Origin: Marinobacter caseinilyticus
Lineage (GTDB): Bacteria > Pseudomonadota > Gammaproteobacteria > Pseudomonadales > Oleiphilaceae
DNA: 64,000 bases
Reading direction: 5' to 3'
Assembly: GCF_011074955.1 (NCBI RefSeq)
Contig: NZ_WUQJ01000006.1
Span: 124,001-188,000, forward strand
This document shows positions 1 to 11,764 of this stretch, one piece after another. The notes below the pieces were generated by a model. It was not told the DNA's origin, ran no database searches, and was given only the letters and a program-made list of their open reading frames with translations. The position numbers and the translations under genes are program-made. The stretch's first letter is position 1; each line of letters starts with the position of its first letter.

Positions 1-69
1 CGACTGCATCGCTAACCACCCCTCCTGAGCTGCCAAAGTCCCCTCGCGACCTTAGCTATGCCTGGCCTT

Positions 70-1020
70 CTACTTACGTCTGGCAGGCTTCTTGGTGACC
101 GGCGGTTTGGTTCCGCTGACCTGCCACTTACTCCCCCTCTGCTTTTTGCCATGGGAAGCAGGCTGTTTTCGCTGCTTACGTTCGATGGCCTTTTGTTCAC
201 CCGGCGTTTTTGCCGGTATTGTGATGGAGCCGAGACCCACCGCTTTGCTTAAGTCGTCAACACCCTTTTGCTCCATTTCTTCCCATCGCCCAACACTGAG
301 CCGACTTGGCAGAAATACCGGTCCGTAGCGCACACGCTTCAAGCGGCTGACCTGGACCCCTTGGGATTCCCACAAACGTCGCACCTCACGGTTCCTGCCT
401 TCAAAAAGCGTCACGTGATACCACTGATTAATGCCTTTACCGCCCGCGGATGACACGTCGGAAAAACGCGCAATACCGTCATCCAGCAAGACACCGTCGA
501 TCAGACGCTTCATCATTGCCTCATCAACTTCACCAAATACCCGCACTGCATACTCACGGTCGATTTCATGGGACGGATGCATCAAGCGATTCGCCAGTTC
601 GCCGTCAGTGGTAAACAGCATCAGGCCAGTGGTATTTATATCGAGACGGCCAATAGCAATCCATCGTTGCTCCTTTAACCGAGGGAGACTGTCAAACACG
701 GTAGGCCGACCCTCAGGGTCACGCCGGGTGGTCACTTCACCTTCCGGTTTGTTGTATACCAGAACCCTGCGCACGGTCTCAGCCGCAGCGTGAATGTCGA
801 GCTTGCGACCATCCAGTTCGATACGATCGTCGATGGTGACCTTTTGGCCTGGTTCGGCCAGTTGGCCATTAACGGAAATGCGGCTGGCTTCAATCCAGCC
901 ATCCACTTCACGTCGGGACCCCACTCCGGCTCGGGCCAATATTTTTTGCAGTCTTTCCGGTTCAGGGGTGGTTGTGCGTGACGGCCTGTCCGGCTTGTTA
1001 CGCGGGCGTTCTGACGCCAT
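70..1020 (-). CDS. rluB: 23S rRNA pseudouridine synthase B
   Basis: Cytoplasmic enzyme of the RsuA/RluB/E/F family that converts U2605 of 23S rRNA to pseudouridine. The 316-residue protein has an N-terminal S4 RNA-binding domain (about 20-75, beginning RLQKILARAGVGSRR) and then the catalytic domain, with the family active-site motif GRLDINTTGLMLFTTDG and its catalytic Asp at about residue 125. The C-terminal 60 residues are Lys/Arg-rich and disordered-looking, as is usual for RluB. AAGGA lies about 8 bases before the ATG. It is the last gene of a trpS-scpA-scpB-rluB run, an order common in gammaproteobacteria. RluF or RluE are less likely given length and tail. Confidence 0.93.
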   Translation of the reverse strand: MASERPRNKPDRPSRTTTPEPERLQKILARAGVGSRREVDGWIEASRISVNGQLAEPGQKVTIDDRIELDGRKLDIHAAAETVRRVLVYNKPEGEVTTRRDPEGRPTVFDSLPRLKEQRWIAIGRLDINTTGLMLFTTDGELANRLMHPSHEIDREYAVRVFGEVDEAMMKRLIDGVLLDDGIARFSDVSSAGGKGINQWYHVTLFEGRNREVRRLWESQGVQVSRLKRVRYGPVFLPSRLSVGRWEEMEQKGVDDLSKAVGLGSITIPAKTPGEQKAIERKQRKQPASHGKKQRGSKWQVSGTKPPVTKKPARRK

Positions 1021-1055
1021 GGGTCTTTCCTTTTAGATCAACTGAGCGCGAAGCA

Positions 1056-1685
1056 TCAGTGAAGAGTTTGATCATCGGTCTGTTCGTCTGACGGAGATTC
1101 AAATTCAATTTCCGCCTGTATCGTTTTCTCAATCTCGCGGCCAATTTCATCCAGATCCCGAATCTCCGACAATGGCGGCAGCTGGTCGAGACTGGCCAGA
1201 TTGAAGTAGTCGAGAAACTGTTTGGTGGTGGCATACATTGCTGGCCTGCCCGGAACATCCCGATGGCCGACCACTCGCACCCATTCGCGCTCCAGCAAGG
1301 TGCGAACAATATTACTGCTCACGGCGACGCCACGAATATCCTCGATTTCACCCCGGGTGATGGGCTGGCGATAGGCAATCAGGGCAAGTGTCTCGAGCAA
1401 CGCACGGGAGTATCGCTGGGGTTTTTCCTCGAACAATTTTGAAACCCACGGTGCATACTCCTGTCGCACCTGAAACCGGTAACCACTGGCCACTCTCACA
1501 AGCTCAAACCCGCGCCCCTCACAGGACTTTTCAAGCTGGAACATGACATGTTCCATAACCTGTCGTGCCGGGCGGTCTCCTTCATCAAAAAGATCACGCA
1601 ATTGATCGAGCCCCATGGGCTTGCCAGCGGCCAGCAACGCAGCCTCTACAATCCGCTGGACCCAGCGTAAATTTTCTTCGTTCAT
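1056..1685 (-). CDS. scpB: Segregation and condensation protein B
   Basis: ScpB is the winged-helix (kite) subunit that dimerises and binds ScpA to regulate the SMC (or MksB-like) condensin on the chromosome. The 209-residue protein shows the two winged-helix modules; the first starts near VEAALLAAGKPMG, the second carries the recognisable LETLALIAYRQPITRGEIEDIRG segment and the RPAMYATTKQFLDYF stretch near 150-165. The tail is acidic. It lies 58 bases downstream of scpA and 35 bases upstream of rluB on the same strand, so co-transcription is likely. Confidence 0.93.
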   Translation of the reverse strand: MNEENLRWVQRIVEAALLAAGKPMGLDQLRDLFDEGDRPARQVMEHVMFQLEKSCEGRGFELVRVASGYRFQVRQEYAPWVSKLFEEKPQRYSRALLETLALIAYRQPITRGEIEDIRGVAVSSNIVRTLLEREWVRVVGHRDVPGRPAMYATTKQFLDYFNLASLDQLPPLSEIRDLDEIGREIEKTIQAEIEFESPSDEQTDDQTLH

Positions 1686-1743
1686 ATCATGAAAACTCTA
1701 ACAGAGCCCATTCTGAGGAACCATCAAACACCAACCCAGGCCT

Positions 1744-2580
1744 TCAGTTCGACGCACGGGAGCGAATATGAATTGCTCCAAGCACCTCGGCCTGAACGAT
1801 TTCGATCAGCTGTTCTTTTACCAACTCAAGAGTGGCCAGAAACGTCACAACCACCCCCAATCGGCCTTCCTCAACGGTGAACAGACTTTCAAATTTCACA
1901 AATTGATCGTTATTGAGTGTCGCAAGAATTGCCGACATACGCTCACGCGTGGACAACTTTTCCCGCTCAACGTGGTGGCTGGTAAACAGATCCGCCCGCT
2001 GTAACACCCCCTGAAGTGCCAGCAAAAGTTCCCGGAGGTCTACGTCTGGCGATGATTGACGGCTGGGCAGTACAGGCAGCCCCGCTCCACCAATAAAGGT
2101 ATCACGCTCCACCCTGGGCAGTTGGTCAATGTCTTCCGCGGCTTTCTTGAAGCGTTCATATTGCTGCAGGCGACGAATCAACTCCGCCCGGGGGTCTACC
2201 TCATCATCCTCATCCAGCACCTGTCGCGGCAAGAGCATTCTCGATTTTATCTCTGCAAGCGTTGCGGCCATCACCAGATACTCGGCTGCCAACTCGAACC
2301 GTATCGCTTCGACTGCCCCAATGTAATCCATGTACTGACGGGTTATTTCGCTCACATCGATGTCCAGAATGTTCATATTCTGGCGCCGAATCAGGTACAA
2401 CAGCAAATCCAGAGGCCCCTCAAACGCCTCCAGAAACACGGCTAACGCATCCGGCGGAATATAAAGATCTGAAGGCAGATCAACCAGAGCCTTGCCTGAC
2501 ACTCTCGCCAATGGTGCTGTCTCGGCCACCGTTGCGTCGTCACTGACGTCGGTTTGATCGCTGACGGACTCGTCGGTCAT
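1744..2580 (-). CDS. scpA: Segregation and condensation protein A
   Basis: ScpA is the kleisin-like subunit of the SMC-ScpAB condensin and bridges SMC heads. The 278-residue protein has the diagnostic N-terminal motif FEGPLDLLLYLIRRQ (about 53-67), followed by NILDIDVSEITRQY, and a C-terminal winged helix. A roughly 45-residue acidic Ser/Thr-rich leader precedes the conserved part; it is longer than in many homologues, and a shorter start is not excluded. The gene sits 38 bases downstream of trpS and is followed by scpB. Confidence 0.93.
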   Translation of the reverse strand: MTDESVSDQTDVSDDATVAETAPLARVSGKALVDLPSDLYIPPDALAVFLEAFEGPLDLLLYLIRRQNMNILDIDVSEITRQYMDYIGAVEAIRFELAAEYLVMAATLAEIKSRMLLPRQVLDEDDEVDPRAELIRRLQQYERFKKAAEDIDQLPRVERDTFIGGAGLPVLPSRQSSPDVDLRELLLALQGVLQRADLFTSHHVEREKLSTRERMSAILATLNNDQFVKFESLFTVEEGRLGVVVTFLATLELVKEQLIEIVQAEVLGAIHIRSRASN

Positions 2581-2618
2581 GCCTTAACCTGCACCAGACT
2601 GATCGTCGTTCAGGGGTT

Positions 2619-3833
2619 TCAACGGTAACGAAGTCCCATGGCTGCCCGGACTTCGTCCAGCGTGTCACGAGCTGCATCACGCGCTTGCTCGCAGCCCTCG
2701 TCAATAATGGATCGAACCAGGTCCGGGTTGCCCTCGTACTCTCGCGCTCGCTCATGCAGCGGCCGCTGCTCTTCCACAATGGCATCGATTACCGGCTTTT
2801 TGCAGTCCAGACAGCCAATACCGGCGCTCCGACAACCAATCTGAACCCATTCCTGAGTGTCCTTATCGGAGTAGACCTGATGAAGCCCCCAAACAGGACA
2901 CTTTTCGGGCTCTCCAGGATCGGTACGACGGACTCGCTGTGGGTCCGTCTGCATGGTGCGTATTTTTTGGGCAACGCTATCTGGCTCTTCTCGTAAGCCA
3001 ATGGTGTTGCCATAGGACTTGGACATCTTCTGCCCATCGAGCCCCGGCATTTTTGAGTCCGGTGTCAACAACGCCTGGGGCTCTGGCAAAATTACCTTAC
3101 CACCGCCCTCGATGTACCCGTACAAACGCTCGCTGTCACCCAGTGAGATGTTCTGCTGCTCCTTGAGCAAGGCCCGGGCCGTGTCCAGCGCCTCCAGGTC
3201 GCCCTCTTCCTGATAGCGTCGCTTGAGGGACCTGTAGAGTTTGGCGTTCTTTTTACCCATTTTAACAATGGCCGCCTCGGCCTGCTCCTCAAAGCCCGGT
3301 TCCCGGCCATAGAGGTGGTTAAACCGGCGCGCAACTTCACGGGTAATTTCGACGTGAGACACCTGATCTGCACCCACCGGCACACGGCCCGCACGGTACA
3401 TGAGTATGTCTGCACTCTGTAGCAATGGGTATCCCAGGAAGCCGTAGGTCGCCAGGTCTTTCTCTCTCAGTTTTTCCTGCTGATCTTTGTAAGTTGGTAC
3501 CCGCTCAAGCCACCCCAGCGGGGTAATCATGGACAACAGCAAGTGCAACTCGGCGTGCTCCGGAACACGGGACTGAATAAACAGCGTGGCCGACCCCGGA
3601 TTGACGCCTGCCGCAAGCCAGTCAATAACCATATCCCACACGCTTTCCTCGATCATCGAGGGGTCGTCGTAATTCGTGGTCAATGCATGCCAATCGGCAA
3701 CAAAGAAAAAACACTCGAATTCATGTTGGAGCTTAACCCAGTTTTTAAGCACACCATGGTAATGACCGAGGTGAAGCTTACCGGTTGGACGCATACCGGA
3801 CAGCACCCGTTGCTGGGATTCGACAGAACTCAA
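2619..3833 (-). CDS. trpS: Tryptophanyl-tRNA synthetase with putative 4Fe-4S motif
   Basis: Class I synthetase charging tRNA-Trp in the cytoplasm. The 404-residue protein has the HIGH-like motif HLGH (21-24) and the KMSKS motif (269-273). An insertion of about 60 residues (around 190-250) marks the long bacterial TrpRS type. In the anticodon-binding region four cysteines are spaced C312-x21-C334-x6-C341-x2-C344, nearly the C-x22-C-x6-C-x2-C arrangement known to bind a [4Fe-4S] cluster in the Thermotoga maritima enzyme. The function call is firm; cluster binding is inferred from spacing alone. Probable first gene of the trpS-scpAB-rluB operon. Confidence 0.95.
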   Translation of the reverse strand: MSSVESQQRVLSGMRPTGKLHLGHYHGVLKNWVKLQHEFECFFFVADWHALTTNYDDPSMIEESVWDMVIDWLAAGVNPGSATLFIQSRVPEHAELHLLLSMITPLGWLERVPTYKDQQEKLREKDLATYGFLGYPLLQSADILMYRAGRVPVGADQVSHVEITREVARRFNHLYGREPGFEEQAEAAIVKMGKKNAKLYRSLKRRYQEEGDLEALDTARALLKEQQNISLGDSERLYGYIEGGGKVILPEPQALLTPDSKMPGLDGQKMSKSYGNTIGLREEPDSVAQKIRTMQTDPQRVRRTDPGEPEKCPVWGLHQVYSDKDTQEWVQIGCRSAGIGCLDCKKPVIDAIVEEQRPLHERAREYEGNPDLVRSIIDEGCEQARDAARDTLDEVRAAMGLRYR

Positions 3834-3930
3834 AGCATGAACTCCTTTCGTATTAGAGAATATGAGCCATCATAAAAGAGACTAAACGGCGATTATAGAC
3901 TCATGTGTCGACGAGGTTAATGTAAAAACA

Positions 3931-3971
3931 AAAAACCCCCGATATCCAACCAGGTCGGATCGGGGGTTTTT
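3931..3971. terminator. Bidirectional terminator between sucD and trpS
   Basis: An A-run, a CCCCCGAT arm, a 15-base loop and an ATCGGGGG arm followed by a T-run. The symmetric A and T runs let it act on either strand. It lies 17 bases past the sucD stop, so its main role is ending the suc operon on the minus strand. Confidence 0.85.
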
Positions 3972-3987
3972 CAGTAATGGCGGAGAC

Positions 3988-4860
3988 TTACCAGCCAGTT
4001 ACTTCTTTCAGAGCCTTGCCAATTTCAGCGAGACTGCGCACGGTTTTGACGCCGGCATCTTCCAGGGCCGCGAATTTTTCATCCGCAGTGCCCTTACCAC
4101 CTGCAATAATGGCACCTGCATGCCCCATACGCTTGCCTGGAGGTGCAGTAACACCGGCAATGTAGGAAACAACCGGCTTGGTGACGTTGGTTTTGATGAA
4201 CGCCGCCGCTTCTTCTTCCGCATTGCCACCGATCTCACCGATCATGACAATCGCTTCAGTCTGCGGATCGTCTTGCAGTAATTGCAGAATATCAATGAAG
4301 TTGGACCCCGGAATTGGGTCACCACCAATGCCGACACACGTCGACTGGCCGTAACCAAAGTCCGTTGTCTGCTTGACGGCTTCATAGGTCAAAGTACCTG
4401 AGCGGGATACAATACCAACCTTGCCTGGCTTATGGATGTGGCCGGGCATGATGCCGATTTTGCTCTCGCCTGGTGTGATCACGCCCGGGCAGTTTGGACC
4501 GATCATCCGCACGCCTTTACGGTCTACGTATTCTTTGGCGTAAAGCATATCGATGGTCGGAATACCTTCTGTAATACACACAATCAATTCAATGCCGGCA
4601 TCTGCCGCTTCAATGATTGCGTCTTTACAAAAAGGTGCGGGTACGTAGATGACAGTGGCGGTCGCGCCGGTTGTCTCAACGGCATCTCGCACAGTATTAA
4701 AAACGGGCAAACCAAGGTGTTCGGTGCCACCCTTACCAGGACTGACACCACCAACCATCTGAGTGCCATAGGCAATGGCTTGCTCGGAGTGGAATGTACC
4801 CTGCGCGCCGGTAAAGCCCTGACAGATAACCTTGGTGTCTTTATTAATCAGGATGCTCAT
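3988..4860 (-). CDS. sucD: Succinyl-CoA ligase, alpha subunit
   Basis: Alpha subunit of succinyl-CoA synthetase, catalysing succinyl-CoA + NDP + Pi to succinate + NTP + CoA in the TCA cycle. The 290-residue protein has the CoA-binding N-terminal domain ([14 protein letters not shown] at about 16-29) and the phospho-histidine loop [17 protein letters not shown] near 246-262. Length is typical. Its ATG overlaps the sucC stop by one base (TAATG), so the two subunits are translationally coupled. The operon terminator lies just past its stop. Confidence 0.97.
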   Translation of the reverse strand: MSILINKDTKVICQGFTGAQGTFHSEQAIAYGTQMVGGVSPGKGGTEHLGLPVFNTVRDAVETTGATATVIYVPAPFCKDAIIEAADAGIELIVCITEGIPTIDMLYAKEYVDRKGVRMIGPNCPGVITPGESKIGIMPGHIHKPGKVGIVSRSGTLTYEAVKQTTDFGYGQSTCVGIGGDPIPGSNFIDILQLLQDDPQTEAIVMIGEIGGNAEEEAAAFIKTNVTKPVVSYIAGVTAPPGKRMGHAGAIIAGGKGTADEKFAALEDAGVKTVRSLAEIGKALKEVTGW

Positions 4861-6026
4861 TACTTACCCCCTGCGGCTTTAACGACTTGTTCTGCGGCAT
4901 CCGCCAGGCTAGTGGCGGCAATAATGTTCAGCCCGCTTTCTGCCAGTACCTTCGTACCCAGGTCAGCGTTGTTGCCCTCAAGACGAACCACAACAGGAAC
5001 CTTAACGCCCACATCCTTCACGGCACCGATGATACCCTCAGCGATCATGTCGCAACGGACGATGCCGCCGAAAATGTTCACTAAAACGGCCTGCACAGCG
5101 TCATCCGACAGAATGATCTTGAAGGCTTCCGTTACACGCTCTTTAGTCGCGCCGCCCCCAACATCCAGGAAGTTTGCCGGTCTGCCACCGCTCAGCTTGA
5201 TGATGTCCATGGTGCCCATGGCCAAGCCTGCGCCGTTAACCATACAGCCAATGTTGCCTTCCAGCGCAACGTAGTTCAGTTCCCATTTGGCTGCGTCGGC
5301 TTCGCGGGAATCTTCCTGTGAAGGATCATGCATATCGCGAATTTTTGGCTGACGGTACAGGGCGTTGCCATCAACACCGATTTTTGCGTCCAGACAATGC
5401 AGGTCGCCCTTGTCTGTGATGACCAACGGATTAATTTCCAGAAGCGCCAGGTCATAATCTTCAAACAAATTAGCAAGGCCCATAAAAATCTTGGTGAACT
5501 GCTTGATCTGATCGCCCTTCAGGCCCAGTTTAAACGCCAGCTCACGAGCTTGGTACGGCTGTGCCCCCACCAACGGGTCGACGGTTGCCTTGAGAATTTT
5601 CTCAGGTGTTTCCTCGGCAACTTTCTCAATCTCAACGCCGCCTTCGGTGGACGCCATGAATACGATACGTCGCGTACCACGATCAACAACGGCACCCAGG
5701 TAGAGTTCCTGATCGATATCCGTCAGAGACTCGACCAATATTTTGCTAACTGGCTGACCATGCTCATCGGTCTGGTAGGTTACAAGGTTCTTGCCCAACC
5801 ATTTTTCAGCGAAAGCCCGGATGTCATCTTTGTTGTCCAGCAGCTTTACGCCACCGGCCTTACCGCGACCGCCCGCATGAACCTGGGCTTTAACAACCCA
5901 GCGATCACCGCCAATTTTGTCTGCAGCTGCGGCTGCTTCGTCAGGTGTATCGCAGGCAATGCCCTCTGATACTGGCAAACCGTATTCAGCGAATAGCTGC
6001 TTGCCCTGATATTCGTGCAAATTCAT
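4860..6026 (-). CDS. sucC: Succinyl-CoA ligase, beta subunit
   Basis: Beta (nucleotide-binding, ATP-grasp) subunit of succinyl-CoA synthetase. The 388-residue length equals that of E. coli SucC. The start [18 protein letters not shown] is the family signature, the ATP-grasp region has [17 protein letters not shown] (46-62), and the C-terminal power-helix region contains [12 protein letters not shown]. It overlaps sucD by one base. It is separated from lpdA by a 166-base gap carrying a GC hairpin, which may adjust sucCD expression against the upstream E1/E2/E3 genes. Confidence 0.97.
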   Translation of the reverse strand: MNLHEYQGKQLFAEYGLPVSEGIACDTPDEAAAAADKIGGDRWVVKAQVHAGGRGKAGGVKLLDNKDDIRAFAEKWLGKNLVTYQTDEHGQPVSKILVESLTDIDQELYLGAVVDRGTRRIVFMASTEGGVEIEKVAEETPEKILKATVDPLVGAQPYQARELAFKLGLKGDQIKQFTKIFMGLANLFEDYDLALLEINPLVITDKGDLHCLDAKIGVDGNALYRQPKIRDMHDPSQEDSREADAAKWELNYVALEGNIGCMVNGAGLAMGTMDIIKLSGGRPANFLDVGGGATKERVTEAFKIILSDDAVQAVLVNIFGGIVRCDMIAEGIIGAVKDVGVKVPVVVRLEGNNADLGTKVLAESGLNIIAATSLADAAEQVVKAAGGK

Positions 6027-6160
6027 AACAAATGTCCCGCTTTTTGATGGAGGATAACCACGTACGGAAATCGAATCCGCTGTTTGCGAATTCTCGTCGA
6101 TGCGCCGGGGATCACCTCAGCGCATCCAAGCAGATTCGGAAATCGCCAATCAATGGCTTA

Positions 6161-6180
6161 GGGGCGCTCCATTGCGCCCC
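6161..6180. promoter_or_regulatory. GC hairpin in the lpdA-sucC gap
   Basis: GGGGCGC, a six-base loop and GCGCCCC form a perfect 7-bp stem 12 bases past the lpdA stop. No T-run follows on the minus strand, so it is more likely an mRNA stabilising or processing hairpin, or a weak attenuator, than a full terminator. Confidence 0.5.
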
Positions 6181-6192
6181 AATCGAACCGCT

Positions 6193-7635
<1,443 letters not shown>

Positions 7636-7668
7636 TTATCCCGTTTTCTGATTCATTGAGTGACAGAT

Positions 7669-8901
7669 TCAAACGTCCAGCAGAATACGCGCTGGATCTT
7701 CAACCATGTCCTTGATGGCCACCAGGAACTGAACAGCTTCTTTGCCATCAATCATTCGGTGGTCGTACGAAAGCGCCAGATACATCATCGGCAGTACAAC
7801 AACTTGCCCATCAACCACCATGGCGCGCTCCTGGATCTTATGCATTCCAAGGATCGCCGTTTGCGGTGGATTCAGAATGGGCGTGGACATAAGAGACCCG
7901 AAAACGCCACCGTTTGAAATCGTAAACGTGCCACCGGTCATTTCTTCGATACCAAGCTTACCGTCTTTAGCCTTCGTGCCATATTCGACGATTTTCTTTT
8001 CGATATCGGCAAGCCCAAGGGCGTCGGTATCTCGCAAAACCGGAACCACAAGCCCGCGATCGCTGGAAACGGCAACACCGATATCCTGATACCCGTGGTA
8101 CACCATGTCATTGCCATCAATCGACGCGTTCACCGCCGGGAAGCGCTTCAATGCTTCCGTTGCCGCCTTCACGAACAGGGACATAAAGCCCAGCTTGATG
8201 CCGTGACGCTTCTCAAAACCATCTTTGTACTGCTTTCGCAGATCCATTAATGGTTTCATATTGACTTCGTTGAATGTGGTCAGCATGGCCGCATTTTGCT
8301 GGGCACTGACCAAACGCTTGGCAATGCTCGAGCGAAGACGGGTCATCGGTACCCGCTTCTCTGCGCGCTCACCTGCCGCGACCTTGACTTCAGGCATGGC
8401 GGCGGCACCCTTGGCTGCCGGAGGCGTGCTCGACTTACTGGTCTCAACGTAGCTTTGTACGTCTTCTTTTGTTACGCGACCGTCTTTTCCTGTTCCTTTC
8501 ACTGACTCAGGGTCGACGTTATTTTCTTCCGCCAGTTTTCTGGCCGCCGGACTCAGGATTGCTTCGCCTTTGTTTCCAGCATCCCCGCCATCGTCGTTGT
8601 TTGGAGCTTCTGATTCAGACGCTTTGCTTTCGTCAGTTTTCGGTGAGGCATCGTTGCCTTTGGCGCCGGCCTTGAATTTGCCAACAACTTCACCGCTTTC
8701 AACAGTTTCACCCTCGCCTTTGAGGACCTCTTCGATTACGCCATCGGCAGGTGCAACTACTTCCAGAACCACCTTGTCGGTTTCAATATCGACTATCAGT
8801 TCATCCCGGGCGCAGGCTTCACCAGGCTTTTTGTGCCAGGTCGCCACTGTACCTTCGGCGACCGATTCGGGAAAAACGGGTGCTTTTATCTCTGTTGACA
8901 T
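7669..8901 (-). CDS. sucB: Dihydrolipoyllysine succinyltransferase (E2o)
   Basis: E2 core of the 2-oxoglutarate dehydrogenase complex, passing the succinyl group from lipoate to CoA. Domains of the 410-residue protein: one lipoyl domain (1-75) with lipoylation Lys43 in the ETDKVV motif; an Ala/Ser/Asp-rich linker; a peripheral-subunit-binding domain (about 115-150, [21 protein letters not shown] without the last few residues conserved); and the acyltransferase domain ending with the catalytic motif [12 protein letters not shown]. It is 25 bases downstream of sucA. Confidence 0.97.
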   Translation of the reverse strand: MSTEIKAPVFPESVAEGTVATWHKKPGEACARDELIVDIETDKVVLEVVAPADGVIEEVLKGEGETVESGEVVGKFKAGAKGNDASPKTDESKASESEAPNNDDGGDAGNKGEAILSPAARKLAEENNVDPESVKGTGKDGRVTKEDVQSYVETSKSSTPPAAKGAAAMPEVKVAAGERAEKRVPMTRLRSSIAKRLVSAQQNAAMLTTFNEVNMKPLMDLRKQYKDGFEKRHGIKLGFMSLFVKAATEALKRFPAVNASIDGNDMVYHGYQDIGVAVSSDRGLVVPVLRDTDALGLADIEKKIVEYGTKAKDGKLGIEEMTGGTFTISNGGVFGSLMSTPILNPPQTAILGMHKIQERAMVVDGQVVVLPMMYLALSYDHRMIDGKEAVQFLVAIKDMVEDPARILLDV

Positions 8902-8926
8902 CTCTGATCCTTAGTTCGGTAGCTCG

Positions 8927-11764
8927 TCAGATTTCAAATGCGTCGTTAACCAATTTCTTCTGCTCTTCAATGTGAACGGACAAATGTCCACACGCGGGAG
9001 CAGCGGAAGCATCACGACCGGCATACTGAAGGTAAAGCTTTGGGTTATGGCGATGCAGTGCATTCCTCATGTGATGCTGACTGCAATACCACGCGCCCTG
9101 ATTCATTGGCTCTTCCTGACACCACGCCACGTGCTGAAGCTTTGTGTACTGGCTGAGTAGCTCGTCCAGGTCATCCGCTGGGAATGGGTATAGCTGCTCC
9201 AGTCGAAGAATGGCGACATCTTCACGATTATCGACCTTTTTCTTCTCCAGCAAATCGAAATAAACCTTGCCGCTACACATAATCAGACGCCGAACCTTTT
9301 TCGGGTCTGACGGCTCTTTCTCCGGTAGTACCGTCTGGAAAGTGCCCTCAGTCAAATCATCAAGACCTGAGGTAGCCTCTTTATGCCGAAGAAGACTCTT
9401 TGGCGTAATAGCAACCAGCGGCTTGCGCAAGGGCCTCTTCACCTGCCGCCGAAGCATATGGAATGTCTGGGATGGAGTTGTCGGCACACAAACCTGAATG
9501 TTGTGCTCCGCGCAGAGCTGCAGAAAACGTTCGATGCGGGCGGAGCTGTGTTCAGGACCCTGCCCCTCATAGCCATGAGGCAATAGTAGGGTCAGACCGC
9601 AGAGACGTCCCCACTTATGCTCACCACTGGTAAGGAACTGGTCGATAACGACCTGAGCACCATTGGCGAAATCGCCAAATTGCGCTTCCCAAACAATCAG
9701 TGCGTCCGGCGTGGTCGTTGAATAACCATACTCAAATGCCATAACCGCTTCTTCGGAAAGCAACGAATCGTACAATTCAAAATCTGGCTGTTTTTCCGAA
9801 AGCTGCTGCAGCGGAACGTAGGTTTCGCCATTTTTCTGGTTATGCAATACCGCGTGACGGTGAGAGAAGGTGCCGCGCCCGACGTCTTGACCGGTGATTC
9901 TGATCGGATGACCTTCGTTGAGCAGCGTTGCGTAGGCCATGACTTCACCATAGCCCCAATTTATCGGCAATGCACCGGCAGTCATCTTGTTGCGGTCGTC
10001 GACGATCTTGGAGACTTGACGCTGAACCGCAAAGCCTTCCGGCAGTTGCCCCATTTTCTTACCAAGACGCTGAAGCGTCTTCAGGTTCACGCTGGTTTTG
10101 CACTTGGCTGTCCACTCGTGGCCCAGATGGGGCTGCCAGTCCACATAAAGCTCTTTGTTGGGCTCTTTAACCAGCGACTTTACAACATGGTCGCCTTTGT
10201 CCAGAGCATCACGATAATCGAGTTCAATTTTTTTGGATTCGTCACCGTCCAACAGCCCTCGCTCTATCAGCTGATTGGCGTACAACTCGCGAGTGGTTTT
10301 CATCTTGCGGATTTTTTCGTACATGATCGGCTGGGTTGCCGAAGGCTCGTCAGCCTCATTGTGACCACGACGGCGATAACACACTAAATCTATGACCACA
10401 TCACCCTTGAACTCATTGCGGTAGTCCATCGCCATTTGAGTGGCAAACATGACCGCTTCAGGGTCATCGGCGTTGACGTGCAAGATAGGCGCCTGAACCA
10501 TTTTCGCCACGTCGGTACAGTATTCCGTCGAGCGGGCGTCTTCCTGTCGGCTTGTGGTAAAACCCACCTGATTATTGATTACGATGTGAATGGTGCCACC
10601 GACGCCATAACCCCGCGTCTGCGACATCTGCAACGTCTCCATTACCACACCCTGGCCCGCAAACGCAGCGTCGCCGTGCATGATAATTGGGACAACCTGG
10701 CTGCCATCGTTGTCACTCCGGCGGGTTTGGCGCGCTCGCACCGATCCAACCACCACCGGCGACACAATCTCCAGGTGTGACGGGTTGAAGGCGAGCGCCA
10801 GGTGAATTTCTCCACCTTCCGTCATGATATTCGACGAGAAACCCTGGTGATATTTCACATCGCCAGACCCCGAATCCGCGAGCCGCTTGCCCTCAAACTC
10901 ATCAAAGAGTTCTTTCGGGTTCTTACCCAAGGTATTCACCAGGACATTAAGGCGGCCCCGGTGAGCCATACCCAAAACAATTTCTTTCGCGCCGTAACCG
11001 CCTGCTCGCTGGATCAGTTCATCAAGGCAGGGAATTAGACTTTCAGCACCTTCAAGACCAAACCGTTTTACACCCGGGTAGCGGGACCCAAGGTATTTCT
11101 CCAGACCCTCAGCCGCGGTTAAACGCTCCAAGATATGACGGCGAGTCTTGGACTCAAATTCCGGGCGCGAACGAACGGGCTCCATGCGCTGCTGGAACCA
11201 GCGTTTAATCTTGGTATCGACAACGTGCATGTATTCTGCGCCGATACTGCCACAATAGGTTTGGTTCAGGCCTTCGAATATGTCGCCCAGCTTCATGGTC
11301 TCTGCACCAAAACAGAGAGACCCGGTCTGGAACTCAAGATCGCGATCGGAATCCGACAGATCGTGGAAACTGAGATTCAGATCCTCTACTTCGGGTCTAA
11401 CCAGAACCCCAAGTGGATCAAGCTTGGCAAGCTGATGACCACGGAACCGAAAGGCGTTAATTAACTGAAGGACTCGAATCTGCTTTTTATCCGCATCTGA
11501 AATAGCACTCGCAGGTACACCACCGTTGGCTAGAAAACGCTGATTTCGAGAGATGTGCTCAAATTGTTCGCGGATCGACGAGTGGACAACGTCGCGGCCT
11601 TTATGACCATCAACACTGGGTAACTTGTCGAAATAGCTTCGCCATTCCTCAGGAATAGCGTTCGGGTCTGTCAGGTAGGTTTCAAAAAGCTGTTCGACAT
11701 AGGCGAGATTCCCCCCTTGTAGGTGGGATGTCTGCCATAACTGCTCCATGATGCTTTCATGCAT
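8927..11764 (-). CDS. sucA: 2-oxoglutarate dehydrogenase E1 component
   Basis: Thiamine-diphosphate-dependent decarboxylase that starts the 2-oxoglutarate dehydrogenase reaction. The start was placed at the ATG encoding MHESIMEQLW. It aligns with known SucA N termini, has AAGGTGAG nine bases upstream and gives 945 residues, near the usual 930-945. The open frame continues 50 codons further upstream without a good ribosome site. Recognisable parts are the E2-binding N-terminal helix (NLAYVEQLFETYL), the ThDP region with GMAHRGRLNVLVN and HGDAAFAGQGVV, and the transketolase-like pyrimidine domain with QDVGRGTFSHRHAV. Confidence 0.96.
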   Translation of the reverse strand: MHESIMEQLWQTSHLQGGNLAYVEQLFETYLTDPNAIPEEWRSYFDKLPSVDGHKGRDVVHSSIREQFEHISRNQRFLANGGVPASAISDADKKQIRVLQLINAFRFRGHQLAKLDPLGVLVRPEVEDLNLSFHDLSDSDRDLEFQTGSLCFGAETMKLGDIFEGLNQTYCGSIGAEYMHVVDTKIKRWFQQRMEPVRSRPEFESKTRRHILERLTAAEGLEKYLGSRYPGVKRFGLEGAESLIPCLDELIQRAGGYGAKEIVLGMAHRGRLNVLVNTLGKNPKELFDEFEGKRLADSGSGDVKYHQGFSSNIMTEGGEIHLALAFNPSHLEIVSPVVVGSVRARQTRRSDNDGSQVVPIIMHGDAAFAGQGVVMETLQMSQTRGYGVGGTIHIVINNQVGFTTSRQEDARSTEYCTDVAKMVQAPILHVNADDPEAVMFATQMAMDYRNEFKGDVVIDLVCYRRRGHNEADEPSATQPIMYEKIRKMKTTRELYANQLIERGLLDGDESKKIELDYRDALDKGDHVVKSLVKEPNKELYVDWQPHLGHEWTAKCKTSVNLKTLQRLGKKMGQLPEGFAVQRQVSKIVDDRNKMTAGALPINWGYGEVMAYATLLNEGHPIRITGQDVGRGTFSHRHAVLHNQKNGETYVPLQQLSEKQPDFELYDSLLSEEAVMAFEYGYSTTTPDALIVWEAQFGDFANGAQVVIDQFLTSGEHKWGRLCGLTLLLPHGYEGQGPEHSSARIERFLQLCAEHNIQVCVPTTPSQTFHMLRRQVKRPLRKPLVAITPKSLLRHKEATSGLDDLTEGTFQTVLPEKEPSDPKKVRRLIMCSGKVYFDLLEKKKVDNREDVAILRLEQLYPFPADDLDELLSQYTKLQHVAWCQEEPMNQGAWYCSQHHMRNALHRHNPKLYLQYAGRDASAAPACGHLSVHIEEQKKLVNDAFEI

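Noticed and set aside
4432..5274. 280-codon plus-strand frame opposite sucD/sucC
   Set aside because: It is a shadow of two certain genes; the predicted protein has no plausible domain.
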